Assembly (NCBI GenBank): GCA_001513125.1
Contig: LFSN01000094.1
Coordinates: 3,075 to 43,839, forward strand
DNA from: Clostridia bacterium DTU030
Lineage (GTDB): Bacteria; Bacillota; DTU030
Direction of reading: 5' to 3'
Length of the DNA: 40,765 nt
The notes under the pieces were generated by a model that was not told the DNA's origin, made no database searches, and saw only the letters and a program-made list of their open reading frames with translations. Shown here in pieces: positions 37,517 to 40,765 of the stretch (position 1 is the first letter of the stretch; each line of letters starts with the position of its first letter). Made by a program: the position numbers and the translations under genes.

Positions 37517-37561
37517 ACCTGGGTCTTTGCCGGGCAAAGCAAAGGGTTCAGGTAAAGCAGC
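37505..37561 (-). promoter_or_regulatory. Structured leader RNA, copy 1 (candidate riboswitch, class unknown)
   Basis: Minus-strand order: GCTGCTTTACCTG, an inner hairpin CTTTGC-CCG-GCAAAG (37539-37525), then ACCCAGGTAAAATCCAGCC. The outer stem pairs TTTACCTG with CAGGTAAA; copy 2 has GCCTG/CAGGC there, a clean compensatory change from A-U to G-C. It begins five bases after the stop codon of the DUF3870 gene and ends in the terminator arm, so it sits as an intercistronic switch before the D-aminoacylase. Confidence 0.7.
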
Positions 37562-37565
37562 GCCC

Positions 37566-37874
37566 CTATTTACTGGCAACCTTGCTGTTGTATTTTTTGT
37601 AGGCATCCTTTAAGGCAACAATCAGGGTACGTTGGGAGGATCCGTGATAATACCTTTCCACATCGGCGCAGATCTTTTCAATGTCTTTTATGTCGCGGCC
37701 CACAAGAAGGCGCCGGATAAAATCGCGGGTGAGGGGGAGGATAGCGTTGCAGCTGGCTTCCACTATGTGACCGTGAACGTTGACTTCCAGGCCAACGAAA
37801 AAAGTTCCATATTGTTGTTGGATAGGGTTATTGCTCGCCACCTGGGCATCCCCGATGATGTAGTAGGTGTTCAC
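37566..37874 (-). CDS. DUF3870 domain-containing protein
   Basis: A 102-residue cytoplasmic protein matching the DUF3870 pattern: YYIIGDAQVASNNPIQQQYG at the start, FFVGLEVNVHGHIVEASCNA, then LTRDFIRRLLVGRDI and a Lys-rich tail. Its biochemical role is unknown; relatives often sit beside amino-acid and hydantoin catabolism genes. The start is GTG with GGGGAGGGAG before it. It is read in the same direction as the glutamine synthetase upstream and the D-aminoacylase downstream. Confidence 0.82.
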   Translation of the reverse strand: MNTYYIIGDAQVASNNPIQQQYGTFFVGLEVNVHGHIVEASCNAILPLTRDFIRRLLVGRDIKDIEKICADVERYYHGSSQRTLIVALKDAYKKYNSKVASK

Positions 37875-37958
37875 CTATCTCCCTCCCCGGGAAACTCCAG
37901 CAACCTAAGAGCACTCTCTGATAAACTTATTCTTCTTTAGCAGCGATTAATCCTCCCT

Positions 37959-37996
37959 GGTCCGGGCCTTTTACCTGGCCCTGACCCGATTTTTTT
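37959..37996 (+). terminator. Plus-strand terminator-like hairpin with no gene upstream
   Basis: GGTCCGGGCC (37959-37968) and GGCCCTGACC (37977-37986) pair at 9 of 10 positions and are followed by CGA and seven T on the plus strand. The neighbouring genes are on the minus strand. It could stop antisense transcription or be a fortuitous structure behind the glutamine synthetase gene. Confidence 0.35.
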
Positions 37997-38049
37997 CTCC
38001 CGCCCCAGGCCGCGGGGATATGAGGGGGGCAGGCTGGCTTCCTGGGAGA

Positions 38050-40143
38050 TTAATTGATGCTGTGAAGAATTTCTGCATAGGTGGGAAAAGGCCAGTGTTT
38101 TTGGGCCACTATTCTTTCAAGCCCATCGACAACTACTCTCAGCTCTGACATAAGCGTGCACACACCGTCGCGGTAGGATTGGGCCCGGGAGAGGGCATCC
38201 CTTTCCCGTTCGGCAGCTTCTACTGCCCCCTTGAGGGCAGCCAGCTTGTTGTGGAGGCTGGAGCACAGCTGGGAAATATCATTGAGCAGGGATTCTTCCA
38301 GGCCATAATCCAAATCTCCCCACGACCTTTTACTGGCCAGCAGTTGGGCAAGTTCCCTTTGATAGCTGATGCAAGCAGGTATTATTTCCCTCTGCAGCAT
38401 GCCGGCCATGGTTAGCGCTTCAATGTGCAAGGTTTTACAGTAGTTATCCAGCATGATTTCATAGCGGGTCTGGATTTCTGTTGCGCTGAATACCCGGTGG
38501 CGGGTGAACAGCGCTATGCTTTTTTCTGCCACTAGGGCCGGCAATGCTTCCACTGTAGTTTTTCGGTTGGTCAGACCGCGCCTTTCGGCCTCCCGGACCC
38601 ATTCGTCCGCATAGTTGTTACCATTGAAGATGACTCTTTTGTGCTGGCGGATCGTCCTTTGGATCAGGGTCCTTAGCCCACCGGCAAAATCCCCTGCCTG
38701 TTCCAGGGTATCGGCAAATTCCCGCAGGACCTCAGCCACAATGGTATTGAGTACTATGTTAGGACCGGCGATGGACAAGGCAGAGCCGGGCATCCGGAAT
38801 TCGAATTTGTTGCCGGTGAAGGCGAAGGGTGAAGTACGGTTGCGGTCGGTGGTGTCCTTGGGTATAAGAGGCAGCACCCTGGCCCCAATTTGCAGCTGCT
38901 CCTTTTCCCTGCCGGGGTAAGGGGCACCGGTTTCCAGGGCTTTGAGGATTTCTGTCAGCTCATCCCCCAAAAAAATGGACATAATGGCCGGGGGTGCTTC
39001 ATGGCCGCCGAGCCTGTGGTCATTTCCCGCGCTGGCCACGGAAGCCCGGAGCAAGTCCTGATACTCGTCAATAGCCCTGATAATGGCCACCAGGAATAAT
39101 AAAAACTGTAGGTTTTCCGCGGGTGTTTCCCCGGGTTCCAGCAGGTTTACCCCGGCATCGGTAGCCATGGACCAGTTTACGTGCTTTCCACTGCCGTTGA
39201 TGCCGGCAAAGGGCTTTTCGTGTAATAAACAGGCTAGGCCGTGTTTAGCGGCGATAGTTTTCATCAGTTCCATGACCAGCTGATTGTGTTCAGTGGCAAT
39301 ATTTGCGCTGCCATATATGGGAGCCAGCTCATGCTGCCCTGGAGCGACCTCATTGTGCTTGGTTTTAGCAGGCACGCCCAGCTTCCAGAGTTCCCTCTCC
39401 AAATCCCGCATAAAGGCGGCGATCCGGGGCTTGAGACTGCCAAGATAATGATCCTGCATTTCCTGTCCTTTGGGCGGCATTACTCCAAAGAGGGTGCGGC
39501 CGGTGTAAAGGAGATCGGGACGCTGTAAGTAAACCCCTTTATCGATCAGGAAGTATTCCTGCTCGGGGCCGACCGTAGCAGTGACCCGCTTTACCCCGGT
39601 GTTGCCAAAGAGACGCAGTATCCGGAGGGCTTGCTTGTTTAGGGCATCCATAGAGCGCAACAGGGGTATTTTATTGTCTAAAGCCTCTCCGTTAAAGGAG
39701 CAAAAGGCAGTGGGTATATACAGGGTGCCGTCTTTAACAAAGGGGTAGGAAGAGGGATCCCAAAGGGTATATCCCCGGGCCGCACAGGTGGCCCGCAGTC
39801 CACCCGAGGGAAAACTGGAAGCGTCTGGTTCACCCCGCAGCAGCTCCTGGCCCGAGAACTCCATTATTATGCGGCCATCTTTGCCGGGGGAGATAAAACC
39901 CTCGTGCTTTTCCGCAGTAGCACCGGTGAGGGGCTGGAACCAATGGGCAAAATGGCTGGCACCCTTCTCAAGGGCCCACTCTTTCATGGCCTTGGCCACA
40001 GCATCGGCAATGTCAAGATCCAGGGGTGTGCCCTGGGTAATGGTTTCCTGCAGTGCATTATATATGTCTGGGGGCAGCCGGGTTTGCATTACCGTCTCAT
40101 TAAATACCATGCTCCCGAAATAACTTGGCATGTCCTTCATCAT
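38050..40143 (-). CDS. glnN: Glutamine synthetase type III
   Basis: Makes glutamine from glutamate, ammonia and ATP; a dodecamer of the large GSIII class. The protein has 697 residues. Family landmarks: PSYFGSMVFNETVM at the N-terminus, HWFQPLTGATAEKHEGF, VGPEQEYFLIDKG, KHNEVAPGQHELAPIYGSAN, FAGINGSGKHVNWSM and GNDHRLGGHEAPPAIMSIFL. An open frame extends upstream to a TTG at 40281, but the ATG at 40143 has AAAGGGAG close before it and starts where the family does. A promoter lies at 40364-40393, giving a leader of about 214 bases with two short coupled ORFs. No U-rich terminator is seen behind it, so transcripts may continue into the DUF3870 gene. Confidence 0.94.
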   Translation of the reverse strand: MMKDMPSYFGSMVFNETVMQTRLPPDIYNALQETITQGTPLDLDIADAVAKAMKEWALEKGASHFAHWFQPLTGATAEKHEGFISPGKDGRIIMEFSGQELLRGEPDASSFPSGGLRATCAARGYTLWDPSSYPFVKDGTLYIPTAFCSFNGEALDNKIPLLRSMDALNKQALRILRLFGNTGVKRVTATVGPEQEYFLIDKGVYLQRPDLLYTGRTLFGVMPPKGQEMQDHYLGSLKPRIAAFMRDLERELWKLGVPAKTKHNEVAPGQHELAPIYGSANIATEHNQLVMELMKTIAAKHGLACLLHEKPFAGINGSGKHVNWSMATDAGVNLLEPGETPAENLQFLLFLVAIIRAIDEYQDLLRASVASAGNDHRLGGHEAPPAIMSIFLGDELTEILKALETGAPYPGREKEQLQIGARVLPLIPKDTTDRNRTSPFAFTGNKFEFRMPGSALSIAGPNIVLNTIVAEVLREFADTLEQAGDFAGGLRTLIQRTIRQHKRVIFNGNNYADEWVREAERRGLTNRKTTVEALPALVAEKSIALFTRHRVFSATEIQTRYEIMLDNYCKTLHIEALTMAGMLQREIIPACISYQRELAQLLASKRSWGDLDYGLEESLLNDISQLCSSLHNKLAALKGAVEAAERERDALSRAQSYRDGVCTLMSELRVVVDGLERIVAQKHWPFPTYAEILHSIN

Positions 40144-40202
40144 AAACACTCCCTTTGTGGTTAATGCTGACCGGCTTACGGAGAAAGGGATTTCCTGCTC
40201 TC

Positions 40203-40244
40203 TTAAAGAACACTTGCCAGTAGAGGTTTTTTCTTCATGGGCAT
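40203..40244 (-). CDS. Leader ORF 2 of glnN (13 codons, coupled)
   Basis: Starts at the TAATG that ends leader ORF 1 and encodes MPMKKKPLLASVL. The stop-start overlap is the layout of translational coupling. It ends about 60 bases before the glnN ATG. No homology can be claimed at this length. Confidence 0.4.
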   Translation of the reverse strand: MPMKKKPLLASVL

Positions 40245-40294
40245 TAGACACCGGTGAGATTACATCCTGTCTGTGGTTCAAAGCTCTGGCCCAT
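40244..40294 (-). CDS. Leader ORF 1 of glnN (16 codons)
   Basis: An ATG with AAGGAAGG about 9 bases before it opens a frame encoding MGQSFEPQTGCNLTGV, with two Gln codons. It lies in the predicted glnN leader, 63 bases after the estimated transcript start. It could be a regulatory leader peptide; there is no direct evidence for translation. Confidence 0.45.
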   Translation of the reverse strand: MGQSFEPQTGCNLTGV

Positions 40295-40322
40295 AAGAAT
40301 CATCCTTCCTTAAATGAGTGAT

Positions 40323-40349
40323 GCGCCGCAGACCATAAGTCCACAGCGC
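40323..40349 (-). other. Hairpin at the 5' end of the glnN leader
   Basis: On the minus strand GCGCTGTGGAC and GTCTGCGGCGC pair over 11 positions (three G-U) around a short loop. It would lie within about 10 bases of the transcript's 5' end, where it could stabilise the message or be part of a regulatory fold. Confidence 0.5.
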
Positions 40350-40363
40350 TGCTTACAGGGCTA

Positions 40364-40393
40364 ATTATAAAACTTACTTTTTTTACCTGTCAA
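40364..40393 (-). promoter_or_regulatory. Promoter of glnN
   Basis: On the minus strand a perfect TTGACA (40393-40388), an 18-base A/T-rich spacer and a perfect TATAAT (40369-40364). I find no GlnR/TnrA-type palindrome next to it. Confidence 0.87.
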
Positions 40394-40497
40394 GATTTTT
40401 TTGAAATCCTTTTGGTAAAATCTTAAAAGAAACTATTTTGCAACGGAGAATTGGGAAAATATTTACTCCTATTCAACCAGAAAGTACAGAATAACCG

Positions 40498-40526
40498 TTG
40501 ACACGGAATTGTTTTCCCTATAGACT
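40498..40526 (+). promoter_or_regulatory. Promoter of glmS
   Basis: A perfect TTGACA at 40498-40503 is followed after 17 bases by TAGACT (40521-40526; 4 of 6). An overlapping TATAGA at 40519 would give only 15 bases of spacing. It is divergent from the glnN promoter, about 105 bases away. Confidence 0.65.
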
Positions 40527-40542
40527 ATTTGCGTTAAAGTAA

Positions 40543-40627
40543 GGTGTTCATCAGATAATGGATAGTCAGTAAAAAAAACCGGGTTTACAGCCGGTTAGTT
40601 CACTGCCGCCATTATGTGATGAACGCC
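40543..40627 (+). promoter_or_regulatory. Large structured leader of glmS
   Basis: Arms 40543-40561 and 40609-40627 pair at 18 of 19 positions. Inside are CAGT/ACTG and AACCGG (40578-40583) with CCGGTT (40591-40596), making one compound hairpin of 85 bases. TATTTGTTTTT follows, so it could act as an attenuator. It is not the glmS ribozyme: the conserved core AGCGCCAGAACU is absent. Function is inferred only from its place between promoter and gene. Confidence 0.65.
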
Positions 40628-40679
40628 TATTTGTTTTTGGCGCCGGATCCACTAAACACCTAAAAAGGGGGGTAAATCT

Positions 40680-40765
40680 ATGTGCGGCATCATTGGGTAT
40701 GTGGGTAGGGAAAACGCCGTTCCCATTCTTTTAGACGGGCTGCGGAGATTGGAATACAGGGGATA
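40680..40765 (+). CDS. glmS: Glucosamine-6-phosphate synthase GlmS (3' partial)
   Basis: Makes glucosamine-6-phosphate from fructose-6-phosphate and glutamine, the first step to UDP-GlcNAc. Only 28 codons are inside the window: [20 protein letters not shown] and then LRRLEYRG. Cys2 is the N-terminal nucleophile of the glutaminase domain, and the pattern is unmistakable. AAAAAGGGGGG lies about 8 bases before the ATG. The gene runs off the right edge. Confidence 0.95.
   Translation, partial: MCGIIGYVGRENAVPILLDGLRRLEYRG

Noticed and set aside
37632-37940. 102-codon plus-strand frame over the DUF3870 gene
   Set aside because: DUF3870 on the minus strand has a start, ribosome site and family pattern; the opposite frame has none.
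40144-40281. 46-residue N-terminal extension of glutamine synthetase from a TTG
   Set aside because: No ribosome site at the TTG, no family similarity before the PSYFGSMVF start, and the ATG at 40143 has a good Shine-Dalgarno.
40530-40680. glmS ribozyme
   Set aside because: I looked for the conserved core around AGCGCCAGAACU and the downstream pseudoknot strand; neither is present.

Overview
The window reads as chromosome of a GC-rich, endospore-lineage Firmicute, most like a thermophilic acetogen of the Moorella type. That placement is inferred from the Firmicute operon layouts (a pur cluster under a riboswitch, pcrA-ligA-gatCAB, CIRCE-groESL), AGGAGG-type ribosome binding sites, frequent GTG/TTG starts, a YerC homologue, a [4Fe-4S]-type PurF and a type III glutamine synthetase. 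No 16S gene or other marker is present to confirm it. I see no tRNA, rRNA, CRISPR array, transposase or prophage.

Layout. 1-4206: molybdenum cofactor operon (moeA fused to a periplasmic-binding-like domain and cut by the window start, then moaA, moaC, a MOSC protein and mogA). 4371-6445: groES-groEL under a textbook sigma-A promoter and a perfect CIRCE operator, closed by a terminator. 6478-8100: a GMP synthase whose glutaminase half has lost its catalytic Cys and His. 8120-8485: a dense purine control region made of a pair of inverted PurBoxes, a promoter, a guanine riboswitch, a ykkC-family (probably PRPP) riboswitch and one shared terminator. 8559-19920: a purine permease followed by purE-C-L-F-M-N-H-D. 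purK, purB, purS and purQ are missing from the run. The purF-purM gap holds repeat-rich DNA that supplies the last codons of purF.

19919-23309: a divergent Mur ligase on the minus strand facing a VanW protein and a YkfC-like NlpC/P60 peptidase. 23398-28102: yerC, pcrA and ligA. 28163-31634: promoter, gatC-gatA-gatB and terminator. 31696-33308: a coiled-coil protein and a YetF-like DUF421 membrane protein, possibly under a forespore promoter. 33352-40393, minus strand: type III glutamine synthetase, a DUF3870 protein, an N-acyl-D-amino-acid deacylase, an ion-transporter-superfamily permease and a serine beta-lactamase-like protein. 40498-40765: promoter, long structured leader and the first codons of glmS.

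The most interesting signal is a pair of near-identical structured leader RNAs on the minus strand, one before the D-aminoacylase (37505-37561) and one before the permease (35617-35670). Each has two nested stems with compensatory base changes, a nearly invariant 3' segment, and a strong intrinsic terminator directly after it. They look like two copies of one riboswitch class that I cannot name. The second strongest is the glutaminase-dead GuaA beside a pur operon that lacks the FGAM synthetase glutaminase PurQ. Together these raise the question of ammonia-driven purine amination in this organism.
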